Below, one piece after another: positions 18,959 through 27,175 of a stretch of DNA of 64,000 nt. The notes below the pieces were generated by a model. It had not been told where the DNA came from and did not search any database. It saw only the letters and a program-made list of their open reading frames with translations. Position numbers and translations under genes: made by a program. The stretch's first letter is position 1. The number at the start of each line of letters is the position of its first letter. Source of the DNA: Leucobacter celer subsp. astrifaciens (lineage in GTDB: Bacteria > Actinomycetota > Actinomycetes > Actinomycetales > Microbacteriaceae); assembly GCF_001273835.1 (NCBI RefSeq), contig NZ_JHEI01000143.1, forward strand, positions 1-64,000, in the 5' to 3' direction.

Positions 18959-19831
18959 GTGACCGACCAGCTCTCGACCCCGCTGCACTCCGCGACCGTC
19001 GACGGCCCTGCGCGATCCGCGCAGTCCGGGGCAGATGCGGCCCCGCATCGTGTCGTCTTCCTGCACGGGCTCTTCGGGCGGGGCAAGAACTTCACGAGGA
19101 TCGCCTCCGGCCTGCTGCCCGAGGCGCAGAGCCTGCTGGTCGACCTGCCGAATCACGGTCAGTCGGGCTGGACCACCCGCTTCGACTACCTCGAGATGGC
19201 CGATCTGGTGGCGGCGCACCTGCGGGAGGGCTTCGCGAGCGACGGTCCGGTCGACGTGGTGGGGCACTCGATGGGCGGCAAAGTGGCGATGGTGCTGGCC
19301 CTGCGTCACCCGGATCTGGTGCGCAGGCTCGTCGTCATCGACATCTCGCCGGCGGCATCGGCGTCGTCGCGCGGCGACTTCGTGCACCTGCTGAGCGCGC
19401 TCGCGGGGCTGGACCTCGCGACGCTCGAACGGCGGGTCGACGCTCACGAGCGGTTGCGCGAGGCGATCCCGAACGAGACCGTGCGGGGTTTCCTGCTGCA
19501 GAACCTGCGGCGCACGGAAGCGGGGGATCCCGCTGAGCGGGCCGGGGCCGACTTCGCGTGGGAGCCGAACCTGCGCCTGCTGCACGAGGAGATCCAGACC
19601 GTGATGGGCTTCCCCGACATGCGCGGCGGCGTGTTCGACGGGCCCGTGCTGTGGATACGCGGCGACAGGTCGGACTACGTCTCCGACGCCGACGGGCCGG
19701 CCATGCGCGAGCTCTTCCCGCGGACACGGCGCATGACCGTGCGCGGCGCCGGGCACTGGGTGCACTCGGAGAAGCCCGACGAGGTCGTCGCCGCGCTGCG
19801 GGCCTTCCTGCTGGGGTCAGGGGCGGCGTAG
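18959..19831 (+). CDS. Alpha/beta hydrolase, YbfF-type esterase
   Basis: 290 aa. Nucleophile elbow GHSMGG (Ser104), oxyanion region FLHGLFGRGKNF, and catalytic His266 in GAGHWVHSEKPDEV. The LPNHGQSGW motif resembles the YbfF/EPHD group of short-chain acyl esterases. The GTG start is set by the TAGATT box. Substrate unknown. Confidence 0.88.
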   Translation: MTDQLSTPLHSATVDGPARSAQSGADAAPHRVVFLHGLFGRGKNFTRIASGLLPEAQSLLVDLPNHGQSGWTTRFDYLEMADLVAAHLREGFASDGPVDVVGHSMGGKVAMVLALRHPDLVRRLVVIDISPAASASSRGDFVHLLSALAGLDLATLERRVDAHERLREAIPNETVRGFLLQNLRRTEAGDPAERAGADFAWEPNLRLLHEEIQTVMGFPDMRGGVFDGPVLWIRGDRSDYVSDADGPAMRELFPRTRRMTVRGAGHWVHSEKPDEVVAALRAFLLGSGAA

Positions 19832-19866
19832 GGTGCGCCGACGTCGCAGCGGACCGGGGGTTCCCT

Positions 19867-19960
19867 GATTTCGATACTGCGACTCGTCGCTGTGCTCGTC
19901 GCTCAGCACGACGCTCGCTCCGCTCGCTCAATCAGCGGAGGGAGGCTCCGCTCGCTCAGC
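19867..19960. repeat. REP-like GAGCGAG element
   Basis: GATTTCGATACTGCGACTCG followed by clusters of CGCTCGCTCAATCAGCGG. It is the reverse-oriented relative of elements at 27002, 27068 and 36362. It overlaps the last codons of the downstream minus-strand acetyltransferase gene. Confidence 0.7.
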
Positions 19961-20473
19961 CGACGGGCGGTCGACGGCGAACGCCAGATGCGGCATGTCC
20001 ACGCCGCGGTAGTGCTTGACGAAGCGGGTGCGCACGGTCATCCCGAGCCGGATCGCCACGTTCATCGACGGCAGATTGATGTCGCGCACCTGCGCATAGA
20101 CGCGATCGGCGCCGAGCACGTCGAACGCGTAGTCGCGGCACGCGGCGGCCGCCTCGGTCGCGTAGCCGCGGTGCCAGTGCTCCCGCCGGAAGAGGTAGCC
20201 GACCTCGATCACCTGCTCACCGGAGATCCACTGCCTGGTCAAGCCGCACTGCCCGATCATCTCCCCGCTCTCCCGCAGGAGGACCGCCCAGAGACCGAAA
20301 CCGTCCTCGGCGTAGCGGTCCCGCATGCGCGCCAGCCACGCATCGACCTCAGCGTCGTCGAAGGGTCCCTCGTAGGCGGTCATCGTCTCGGGGTCCTGCA
20401 GAATCGCGCGCAGCGCGGGCAGATCCTCTGCGGTCAGCTCGCGCAGCCGAAGGCGCTCGGTCTCGTGTCGCAT
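19928..20473 (-). CDS. GNAT family N-acetyltransferase (RimJ/RimL-like)
   Basis: 181 aa Acetyltransf_3 protein: ETERLRLRELTAEDLPAL start, EVGYLFRREHWHRGYATEAAAACRDYAFD acetyl-CoA region, INLPSMNVAIRLGM motif. Likely acetylates a small molecule or a protein N-terminus. The last ~12 codons (AERAEPPSAD region) and the stop are written by the REP-like repeat, so the C-terminus has been changed by repeat invasion. GGAGGT abuts the ATG, too close for a normal Shine-Dalgarno sequence. Confidence 0.85.
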   Translation of the reverse strand: MRHETERLRLRELTAEDLPALRAILQDPETMTAYEGPFDDAEVDAWLARMRDRYAEDGFGLWAVLLRESGEMIGQCGLTRQWISGEQVIEVGYLFRREHWHRGYATEAAAACRDYAFDVLGADRVYAQVRDINLPSMNVAIRLGMTVRTRFVKHYRGVDMPHLAFAVDRPSAERAEPPSAD

Positions 20474-20594
20474 ACCTCCATTCTGCCCGCCGTGCCGAGG
20501 GCACCGGCCGCCCGCTCTGCCGCGCTCCGTCGCTTCGCGCCTTGCTCCGGCGACCGCGCAGCGCCGCCCTCCACCCGGTGTCGGATGCTGCCGA

Positions 20595-20600
20595 TACGCT
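20595..20600 (+). promoter_or_regulatory. -10 box of the first DinB gene
   Basis: TACGCT ends 6 nt before ATG 20607 and would itself abut the alternative GTG 20601, so it favours the ATG. Confidence 0.45.
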
Positions 20601-20606
20601 GTGCGC

Positions 20607-21203
20607 ATGCCACCCGAAGACGAGATCGAACTGCTGCTGCGCTACCTGCAGGCGTCCCGCGATGCGCTGCTCTGGAAGCTGGAGGGCCTCGGCGAGTACG
20701 ACATCCGCCGGCCGCTCACGCCGACGGGCACGAACCTGCTGGGCCTCGTGAAGCACGTCGCCAGCACCGAGCACGGCTATCTCACCGAGTGCCTCGGCCG
20801 CACGCCCGTGTTCGAGACGCCGTGGCTCGCCGACACCGCCCCCGACAACGCCGATATGTGGGCCGCCGCTGACGAGTCGCGCGAGTTCATCGTGGGGCTC
20901 TATCGGACCGCGTGGCGGGCAGATGACGCCGCCGTGCGCGAACTCGGGCCGTACGCCACGGGCGTCGTGCCGTGGTGGGGCGACGAACGGGTCACCGTGA
21001 GGCGTCTGCTCGTGCACGTCATCGCCGAGACGAACAGGCACGCGGGGCACGCCGATATCCTCCGCGAGCTCATCGACGGCGAGGCCGGAATGCGAGCGGG
21101 CGCATCGAATCTGCCCGGGGGAGATGCCGAGTGGTGGCGCGGGTACGTCGCCACCGTCGAGGAGGCCGCGCGCGAGGCCGAACGGGGCTTCGACGCGCAG
21201 TAG
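20607..21203 (+). CDS. DinB family protein (DUF664)
   Basis: 198 aa four-helix bundle of the DinB/mycothiol transferase type. Metal-site histidines fit HVASTEHGYL and VIAETNRHAGHADILRE. Some relatives are thiol-dependent S-transferases using mycothiol or bacillithiol; the substrate here is unknown. ATG chosen from the TANNNT box. Confidence 0.85.
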   Translation: MPPEDEIELLLRYLQASRDALLWKLEGLGEYDIRRPLTPTGTNLLGLVKHVASTEHGYLTECLGRTPVFETPWLADTAPDNADMWAAADESREFIVGLYRTAWRADDAAVRELGPYATGVVPWWGDERVTVRRLLVHVIAETNRHAGHADILRELIDGEAGMRAGASNLPGGDAEWWRGYVATVEEAAREAERGFDAQ

Positions 21204-21208
21204 GGGAG

Positions 21209-21282
21209 GTCGGGCCTCGCTGCGTCGGGCCTCCGCCGCGCCGGGCCCTCACTGCTTCGGGCCCCGCCGTGTCGGGCCGAGG
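21209..21282. repeat. Degenerate 15-16 bp tandem repeat
   Basis: Five units of the form GTCGGGCCTCnCTGC follow one another in the gap between the two DinB genes. Confidence 0.6.
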
Positions 21283-21344
21283 CAAGCTGAATGCTCTCTC
21301 CCGAGATCCGAGTCATCATGGAACTGTCGACCGGAGGAGGCATC

Positions 21345-21926
21345 ATGAACGCTCGCGCCGCGGAGCAGGAGACCTGGAACGCGCTGCTCAGAGAGCAGGT
21401 CGAATGGCACTGGGTGCATCAGGTGCGCGAGCGGCTCGCGGGGTTGAGCGACGAGGAGTACCTCTGGGAGCCGGTGCCGGGGTGCTGGAACCTGCGCCCG
21501 AAGGGCACGAGTGCAGCCCCGGTGCAGGGCGGATCCGGCGCCATGACGATCGAGTTCGCGATCCCGGCGCCCGATCCGGCGCCCCTCACGACGATCGCCT
21601 GGCGGCTCGGTCACGTGATCGTCGGTGTGCTGGCCATGCGCAACGCCTCGCACTTCGGCCGCGAACCGGTCGACTACTTCACCTTCGAGTACGCCGAGAC
21701 CGCGGCGGGAGCGCTGGAGCAGCTCGACGAGGAGCTCGATCGGTGGCTGAGGGGTGTCGAGTCGCTCGGCGAGGCGGGGCTCTCGCGGCGCTGCGGCGAG
21801 GCCGAGGGGCCGTACGCGGACTGGTCGATGGCGGCGCTCGTGCTGCACATCAACCGTGAGCTGATCCACCATCTCTCGGAGATCTGCCTGCTGCGCGATC
21901 TGTTCGTGCACACGGATCGGGCGTGA
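21345..21926 (+). CDS. DinB family protein
   Basis: 193 aa. The second DinB-fold gene in a row but clearly diverged from the first: WHWVHQVRERLAGLSDEEYLWEPVPGCWNLRP, AWRLGHVIVGVLAMRNASHFG, LVLHINRELIHHLSEICLLRDL. Histidines in the last two segments would form the metal site. GGAGGAGG 5 nt upstream fixes the ATG over an upstream ATG at 21318. Confidence 0.85.
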   Translation: MNARAAEQETWNALLREQVEWHWVHQVRERLAGLSDEEYLWEPVPGCWNLRPKGTSAAPVQGGSGAMTIEFAIPAPDPAPLTTIAWRLGHVIVGVLAMRNASHFGREPVDYFTFEYAETAAGALEQLDEELDRWLRGVESLGEAGLSRRCGEAEGPYADWSMAALVLHINRELIHHLSEICLLRDLFVHTDRA

Positions 21927-22002
21927 CGAGCCGGGGGTTTCGCTGCTAGCGTCGGACCGGACAGGACCGCGCAGCACCGCGCCGAGTTGCAAGGAGACCG
22001 CC

Positions 22003-22212
22003 ATGAGCGAACCGGTGAAGGGGCCGAAGTCGTACTTCCCCTCGATCGAGGCGAAATACGGCAAGCCCATCGACGAGTGGATCGAGCAACTGCGCCCGCT
22101 CGCCGGGAAGAAGCACATGGACCAGGTTGCATACCTGAAGGAGCAGGGGATGGGGCACGGGCACGCGAATGCGCTCGTGCACGTGTTCCGCTCCGAGCAC
22201 GACGGGGCCTGA
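22003..22212 (+). CDS. DUF4287 domain protein
   Basis: 69 aa, pattern KGPKSYFPSIEAKYGKPIDEWI ... GHGHANALVHVFR typical of DUF4287, a small helical protein of unknown role common in actinobacteria. AAGGAG precedes the ATG. Confidence 0.9.
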   Translation: MSEPVKGPKSYFPSIEAKYGKPIDEWIEQLRPLAGKKHMDQVAYLKEQGMGHGHANALVHVFRSEHDGA

Positions 22213-22282
22213 CCGCCGAACGCGCCGGCTGCGTCAGGCGGCTGCTGTCCCCGGCTGGGCCGCGGCTAAGCCCGTCGGCCGC

Positions 22283-23080
22283 TCACGATCGGGCGGGGGC
22301 CTGCCCGTGCCGCGCGACGTCCGTGCGGAGCACACCCGGCCAGGTCGAGACCTCCGCCGGGGTCGAGGCCACCGAGAGCGTCGCCCGCGGCAGCAGATCC
22401 ATGAGCCTCTCCGATGTCGAGACCGGGTGGGCCGAGTCGTCGGTCCAGGCCAGCACCGTCGTGGGGACATCGATCCGCGCGATGTCGTCGAGGGCGGGGA
22501 GATCGCTGAGCGCCGCGCCCCGGAACACCGCGGGCAGGATCCGCTCCGCGACCTCCGGGCGCGTCTCCGGGGTGCCGACGGTCGCGGGCGGCTGGCTCGC
22601 GGCTCGTGCGATGCGGCTGAACGCCTCGAGGCCGTGCTCCTCGATGAACGCGGCGGCGTGGTGGTACTCCTCGGCCTTCGCGACGCGGGTCTCCCACGCG
22701 GTGGGCGGCAGCAGCAGCGTGAATCCGCTGAAGCGATCCGGATCCCGCACCGCGGCGTGCAGCAGCGTGCCGCACCCCATCGACGGCCCGACGCCGTGCA
22801 CCTGCTCGCCGGGGAACCAGTGATCGAGCAGCCGCAGCAGATCGTCGGCGAGGTTCGGCCAGGTGTAGTCGTCGGGCACCGCCCGGCCCGACGAGTGCCC
22901 GTGTCCGCGCGCGTCGTAGCGCAGCAGACGCGTGCCGCTGAGGCCGCGGCCGAGGTCGAGATCGAGTACCCGATCGCGGTAGCGGCTGGAGGTGAGGCCG
23001 TGGAGCTGCACCACCGGGTGCCCTCCCTCGTCGCTGATCTCCACCTCGAGCTCGGCTCCGGCTACGGGGAATGTCGGCAT
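22283..23080 (-). CDS. Alpha/beta hydrolase with atypical nucleophile elbow
   Basis: 265 aa. The fold is clear (VVQLHGLTSS oxyanion region, YDARGHGHSSG, CDS length normal), but the elbow is GPSMGCG instead of GHSMGG and the expected C-terminal catalytic His motif is not obvious (LSVASTPAEVSTWPG). It may still use the Ser, or be an altered enzyme. AGAGGAG upstream of the ATG decides the start. Divergent from the condensation-domain gene. Confidence 0.8.
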   Translation of the reverse strand: MPTFPVAGAELEVEISDEGGHPVVQLHGLTSSRYRDRVLDLDLGRGLSGTRLLRYDARGHGHSSGRAVPDDYTWPNLADDLLRLLDHWFPGEQVHGVGPSMGCGTLLHAAVRDPDRFSGFTLLLPPTAWETRVAKAEEYHHAAAFIEEHGLEAFSRIARAASQPPATVGTPETRPEVAERILPAVFRGAALSDLPALDDIARIDVPTTVLAWTDDSAHPVSTSERLMDLLPRATLSVASTPAEVSTWPGVLRTDVARHGQAPARS

Positions 23081-23117
23081 CGGGACTCCTCTGAACGCAG
23101 TTCGGGTCTGCAGGGGA

Positions 23118-23123
23118 TAGGGT
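23118..23123 (+). promoter_or_regulatory. -10 box of the condensation-domain gene
   Basis: TAGGGT ends 6 nt before the ATG; no Shine-Dalgarno sequence. Confidence 0.5.
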
Positions 23124-23129
23124 ACCGCT

Positions 23130-24419
23130 ATGCGGTTGACCAACGTGGCTCATCTCCGGCTGCCGTTCGGGCGGCTGCTGGGCTACGACGTGACCATGTC
23201 CCGCCCGGGCCGCGCACTCCCGATCTCGTTCGACCAGAAGCGGCACGTGAGCGGCGGCGACCGCGCCGGCTCCTGGATGGCGCTCTCGTTCCGGCTGCAC
23301 GAGCCGGTGGCGAGAGAGCTGCTCGAAGCGGCGTGGCTGCGGGTCGTCTCCCGTCATGGCACCCTGCGCTCGGTGTTCGTGCCGGGCGACGACGGAGAGG
23401 CGCAACTGCACGAGATCGAGGTCTTCCCCGGGGCCTGGGTGGAGCACACGATCGCACCCGGCCAGGCGGTGAACGACGCCATCCGCGAGGTGCTCGACCG
23501 CCACTGCGCCCCGTTCGACCGTCCCTCGCACCGCATGTGCGTGCTCGAGACCGCGGCGGGTCCCACCATCGTGATCGGGGCCGACCACTCGCACGTGGAC
23601 ATGTGGTCGATGCTCGTGATCGCGCGCGACTTCCTCGCGGCGCTCGAGGCCGCGCGCACCGGCGCGGAGCCGGAGCTGCCGCCGGCACCGGCCTTCGCCG
23701 AGCACACGCGGACGCTGCAGGATCTCCCCGACGCTCCCGTCGAGATCCATCGCCGCTGGGCCGAGGTGATCGAGGCCAGCGGCGGCGTGATGCCGCTGTT
23801 CCCGCTGCCCCTGGGCCCCGGCGGGCCGCAGCCCGAACGGGTCGAGGTGCGCGATGTGCTCGACGTCGATCGCAGCGCCGCCTTCGCCGCGCGTGCGCGG
23901 GATCACGAGGTCTCCACGCTCTCGATGGCGGTGTCGGCCATGACCGCCGTGACCCGCGAACTCGCCGACGCGCCGCTGCGGGCGGTCTTCCCGGTGCACA
24001 GCCGGTACGACGGCACCTGGCACGACTCCGTGGGATGGTTCATCACGAACTCGGTGATCGAGGCGGCGGATTCCGGCCCGGCGGCCTGCGCCGCCGCCAT
24101 CAAGGAGGCGGTGCGGCTGGGATCGTGGCCGCTCGAGCGGATCCTGCAGCCGTGGGGCGGGATGCCCGAGGCTCCCGGCATGTTCGCGATCTCGTGGCTG
24201 GATCTGCGCCGCCTGCCGGTGCGCGTCGACGCCGTGGGACTCGAAGCGCAGTACGTCGGGGCCACGATCCGCACCGACGGCGTGATGCTCTGGTTCATCC
24301 TCGACGAGTCGGGTCTGCACCTGCGCTGCCGATATCCCGATACGCGCGAGGCTCGGGAGCACGTCGGGGCCTGGCTGGATCTGCTGGTGGATCGCCTGCA
24401 GTCCATCGCCCGGGCCTGA
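23130..24419 (+). CDS. Stand-alone condensation-domain-like acyltransferase
   Basis: 429 aa protein with the chloramphenicol-acetyltransferase-like fold of NRPS condensation and PapA-type acyltransferases. The catalytic HxxxD core is present in GADHSHVDMWSM, with Asp in place of the usual first His; the downstream floor loop is around DSVGWFITNSVI. No adenylation or carrier protein gene is nearby, so it probably esterifies or amidates a small molecule with an acyl-CoA or carrier-bound acyl group supplied elsewhere. Single gene with its own promoter. Confidence 0.75.
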   Translation: MRLTNVAHLRLPFGRLLGYDVTMSRPGRALPISFDQKRHVSGGDRAGSWMALSFRLHEPVARELLEAAWLRVVSRHGTLRSVFVPGDDGEAQLHEIEVFPGAWVEHTIAPGQAVNDAIREVLDRHCAPFDRPSHRMCVLETAAGPTIVIGADHSHVDMWSMLVIARDFLAALEAARTGAEPELPPAPAFAEHTRTLQDLPDAPVEIHRRWAEVIEASGGVMPLFPLPLGPGGPQPERVEVRDVLDVDRSAAFAARARDHEVSTLSMAVSAMTAVTRELADAPLRAVFPVHSRYDGTWHDSVGWFITNSVIEAADSGPAACAAAIKEAVRLGSWPLERILQPWGGMPEAPGMFAISWLDLRRLPVRVDAVGLEAQYVGATIRTDGVMLWFILDESGLHLRCRYPDTREAREHVGAWLDLLVDRLQSIARA

Positions 24420-24438
24420 TCGGGCCCGTCTCCGGTCC

Positions 24439-24542
24439 GGATCCTCTGTTCTGCCGGATCCTCTGTTCTGCCGGATCCTCTGTTCTGCCGGATCCTCCGT
24501 TCCAACGGATCCGCTGCGCTCCGCAGGATCCTCCGTTCTGCC
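24439..24542. repeat. 17-bp tandem repeat array (GGATCC type)
   Basis: Three perfect copies of GGATCCTCTGTTCTGCC are followed by a variant copy, a 19-nt divergent unit, and one more near-perfect copy. They fill the gap between the condensation-domain gene and the GNAT gene. Confidence 0.85.
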
Positions 24543-24607
24543 GGGTCCGCTGCGTCTCGCTCGGCGTGTGCACGCACCCGCCGCGGTTTCGGAGAGATGA
24601 TGAACCC

Positions 24608-25111
24608 ATGGGTGCAGCGCTTCCGGTGACCTACCGCCCGCTCGGGGCGGAGGAGGACGCGCTGCTGCTCGAGGCCTCGCTCGGCAACTTCAACTGGAAG
24701 ACGCCCCTGTTCACCCCCGATCAGGTGCTGCGGCGCCCCGACCTGGCGCGGTACACGAGGGTCGATCCCGATCGCGGTGACTTCGGTGTGGTCGCGCAGC
24801 AGCGCGGCGAGCCCGTCGGAGTGGCCTGGGCCCTCTATCTGCCGGCGGACGCTCCGGGCTACGGCTGGATCGACCCGGTCACCCCTGAATTCTGCGTCTG
24901 GGTGGACGAGCCGTGGCGCGGTCGCGGCATCGGGCGACTGCTCACGCGCCAGCTGCTCGCCGCGGCGCGAGCGCGCCTGATTCCCCGCCTGAGCCTGTCG
25001 GTCGACCGCCGCAACATGCGCGCGAAGATGCTCTACATGGACCTGGGTTTCGTGCCGGTGCCGGGCGGGGAGACCTACGGAGTGCTGCTCTGGACGAGTC
25101 CCGGCATGTGA
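24608..25111 (+). CDS. GNAT family N-acetyltransferase
   Basis: 167 aa. Acetyl-CoA pyrophosphate loop RGRGIGRLL, then LSLSVDRRNMRAKMLYMDLGF, the usual motif B of GNAT proteins. GGAGAGATG lies upstream of the ATG. Substrate unknown. Confidence 0.85.
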   Translation: MGAALPVTYRPLGAEEDALLLEASLGNFNWKTPLFTPDQVLRRPDLARYTRVDPDRGDFGVVAQQRGEPVGVAWALYLPADAPGYGWIDPVTPEFCVWVDEPWRGRGIGRLLTRQLLAAARARLIPRLSLSVDRRNMRAKMLYMDLGFVPVPGGETYGVLLWTSPGM

Positions 25112-25145
25112 GCTCTCGAGTCCCGGCGAGGCGATCGGTGCTCGC

Positions 25146-25151
25146 TAGGCT
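25146..25151 (+). promoter_or_regulatory. -10 box of the 77-aa gene
   Basis: TAGGCT ends 7 nt before the ATG. Confidence 0.45.
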
Positions 25152-25158
25152 GATCTCG

Positions 25159-25392
25159 ATGACAGCACACGACGCACCGATGCCGGAGGGACTCGCGGAC
25201 GACCCGTTCGCCTATCGGATCACCAAGTCCGGCGAGGTGCACGTGACCCGCGGCGGTCGAGCGGTCGTGGTCGTGCGCGGAGCCGCCGCCGAGCGTCTGG
25301 CGGCTCGGCTCGGCCGGGATCCGGTGCGGGACCAGCACCTCCTCGCCCGAGTCACCGGCAACTACAAGCGGGGCAACGAGCGCCGGGCCTGA
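25159..25392 (+). CDS. Conserved small hypothetical protein
   Basis: 77 aa, basic C-terminus (LARVTGNYKRGNERRA). The middle, DPFAYRITKSGEVHVTRGGRAVVVVRG, looks like a short conserved actinobacterial hypothetical protein. No function known. Start set by the TANNNT box. Confidence 0.7.
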   Translation: MTAHDAPMPEGLADDPFAYRITKSGEVHVTRGGRAVVVVRGAAAERLAARLGRDPVRDQHLLARVTGNYKRGNERRA

Positions 25393-25476
25393 GACCGGCG
25401 CGGCGCCCTCGCAGCGGCGACGTACGACGTGCGGCGCCGCACGTGCCGGCTCCATCGCCACCGCCGCGGCGGCGCG

Positions 25477-25482
25477 TAACAT
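25477..25482 (+). promoter_or_regulatory. -10 box of the DUF1345 gene
   Basis: TAACAT ends 6 nt before the ATG. Confidence 0.4.
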
Positions 25483-25488
25483 CTGGGT

Positions 25489-26130
25489 ATGGGCGAGTCT
25501 TCGGCGCGAATCGGTGTGCGACTGCGGTGGGCGGTCTCCGTCGCGTGCGGTGCGGTCGCGGGGGTGGCGACTGCGGGACCGCTCGGGATCGCGGCGGGCC
25601 TGCTCGCGGCCTGGGCGGCGCTGGCGCTCCTGAGCAGCGCCTGGACGCTGCTGCAGATCTGGCCGATGGACGCGACGGCGACGCGCGAGCACGCGACGAC
25701 GGAGGATCCGGGCCGCCGGATCGCCCGCATCATCGCGATCATCGGCAGCGTGATGAGCTTGACCGCGGTGGGCGTGGTCCTCGTGCAGGCGCGGAGCGCG
25801 AGCGACCTCGAGGCGTCGCTGCTCGCGGGGGTCGCCGTGCTCAGCGTCGTGTCATCGTGGGTGCTCATCCAGACCGACTACCTGCTGCACTACGCCCGGG
25901 TGTACTACGAGGGGGATGCCCGCGGTATCGACTTCAACCAGGACGAGGATCCGGAGTACACCGACTTCGCCTACTTCTCGGTGGGGCTCGGCATGACCTA
26001 CCAGGTCTCCGACACCGACATCACCCGCAACGCGATCAGACGTGTCGTGATCGCGCAGACGCTGCTCGCCTATCTCTTCGGGGCGGGGATCCTCGCGACC
26101 GTGATCAACCTCATCGCCGGTCTCGCCTGA
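25489..26130 (+). CDS. DUF1345 membrane protein
   Basis: 213 aa with about five hydrophobic segments and the DUF1345 signature HYARVYYEGDARGIDFNQDEDPEYTDFAYFSVGLGMTYQVSDTDI. Function unknown. ATG chosen from the upstream hexamer. Confidence 0.9.
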   Translation: MGESSARIGVRLRWAVSVACGAVAGVATAGPLGIAAGLLAAWAALALLSSAWTLLQIWPMDATATREHATTEDPGRRIARIIAIIGSVMSLTAVGVVLVQARSASDLEASLLAGVAVLSVVSSWVLIQTDYLLHYARVYYEGDARGIDFNQDEDPEYTDFAYFSVGLGMTYQVSDTDITRNAIRRVVIAQTLLAYLFGAGILATVINLIAGLA

Positions 26131-26208
26131 TGGACCGCCGCCGGCGCCGATCCGCAGGTGACGCTGAAGCAATCCGAAAAGTCTCAGCGCGTTCATCGGG
26201 AGCGTGGT

Positions 26209-26214
26209 TAGGCT
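26209..26214 (+). promoter_or_regulatory. -10 box of the small alarmone synthetase gene
   Basis: TAGGCT ends 7 nt before ATG 26222. It overlaps the alternative upstream GTG, so it argues for the ATG. Confidence 0.5.
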
Positions 26215-26221
26215 GGTCGGC

Positions 26222-27007
26222 ATGAGCACTGCTGCACTCGATACGTTCGATACGGGCTCGACCGGGGGAGGTCCGAGCAGAGGGCACGGCGGCGGGGGTG
26301 TCGCGGGAGACGAGATCACCATCTCGGCCAGTGCGCTCCGCTCGCTCGGCGACCGGATGCAGCGCTTCCTGCTCGAGTACCGCTTCGCCATGGAGGAGAT
26401 CGAGACGAAGCTCTCGATCCTGCGCGAGGAGTTCCTCCACATGCACGAGTACAACCCCATCGAGCACGTCTCGAGCCGGGTGAAGTCGGTCGACAGCCTC
26501 GTCGCCAAGCTGGAGCGCCTGGGCATCGGCAACGACTTCGACGAGATCCGCCGCGAGGTGCGGGACATCGCCGGCGTGCGCGTCACCTGCGCGTTCATCC
26601 GCGACGTCTACCGGCTCTTCGATCTGCTCACGCAGCAGGACGACATCACCGTGCTCGAGGTCGAGGACTACATCGAGTCGCCCAAGCCCAACGGGTACAA
26701 GAGCCTGCACACCATCATCTCGGTGCCCGTCTACCTGTCGAGCGGGAGGGTCGACGTGCCGGTCGAGGTGCAGTTCCGCACGATCGCAATGGACTTCTGG
26801 GCCAGCCTCGAGCACAAGATCTACTACAAGTACGACCGTCAGGTGCCGAACACGCTCACCCGCGAACTCAAGCTCGCGGCCGACATCGCGGCCGAGCTCG
26901 ACACCCGGATGGAGCGCCTGCACGTGCAGTTGCACGGCGAGCCGCCGACCCACACCGCTCCGCTGGAGCTGCGCGCCGTCGAGCAGCGCATCCACCCCGC
27001 CGGTTGA
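26222..27007 (+). CDS. Small alarmone synthetase, GTP pyrophosphokinase (RelQ/YjbM-like)
   Basis: 261 aa single RelA/SpoT synthetase domain without hydrolase, TGS or ACT parts. Motifs: SSRVKSVDSLVAKLERLG, RDIAGVRVTCAFIRDVYRL, SPKPNGYKSLHTII and VPVEVQFRTIAMDFWASLEHKIYYK. It should make (p)ppGpp from ATP and GTP/GDP without needing stalled ribosomes. The N-terminal 30 residues are Gly/Thr-rich. The TGA stop lies inside a REP-like element (GGTTGAGCGAGCG), so the final HPAG residues may derive from the repeat. Confidence 0.92.
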   Translation: MSTAALDTFDTGSTGGGPSRGHGGGGVAGDEITISASALRSLGDRMQRFLLEYRFAMEEIETKLSILREEFLHMHEYNPIEHVSSRVKSVDSLVAKLERLGIGNDFDEIRREVRDIAGVRVTCAFIRDVYRLFDLLTQQDDITVLEVEDYIESPKPNGYKSLHTIISVPVYLSSGRVDVPVEVQFRTIAMDFWASLEHKIYYKYDRQVPNTLTRELKLAADIAAELDTRMERLHVQLHGEPPTHTAPLELRAVEQRIHPAG

Positions 27008-27095
27008 GCGAGCGTAGCGAGTCGAAACCCGTCCGCCGGTTGAGCGGTCGTCACTCTCCCTCCGCCGGTTGAGCGAGCGAAGCGAGTCGAAACCC
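27002..27095. repeat. Three REP-like GGTTGAGCGAGC elements
   Basis: Near-identical copies begin at 27002 and 27068 (GGTTGAGCGAGCGnAGCGAG then TCGAAACC) with a shortened copy at 27038. The internal GCGAGCGnAGCGAGTCG is nearly palindromic. The first copy provides the stop codon of the alarmone synthetase gene. Confidence 0.8.
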
Positions 27096-27118
27096 TCCCG
27101 CGCGACCGTGCTCTGCTC

Positions 27119-27175
27119 ACGCGCGTCAGTAGTTGTCACCAAACTTCAGGTTTGGTGACAACTACTGACGCGCGT
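27119..27175. repeat. 26-bp perfect inverted repeat
   Basis: Arms 27119-27144 and 27150-27175 are perfectly complementary with a TTCAG loop; the core is GTTTGGTGACAACTACTG. The outer end ACTGACGCG recurs at 27180 and at the first bases of the window. It could act as a bidirectional terminator or be a dispersed palindromic element. Confidence 0.85.

Noticed and set aside
24439..24542. Restriction-site artefact or vector sequence at the GGATCC array
   Set aside because: Variant copies and flanking sequence blend with the genome; it looks like a natural minisatellite.
22169..25111. A 980-aa + strand frame spanning three genes
   Set aside because: It runs through a minus-strand hydrolase, the condensation gene in the wrong frame, and the tandem repeat; only its last 167 codons (GNAT) are real.
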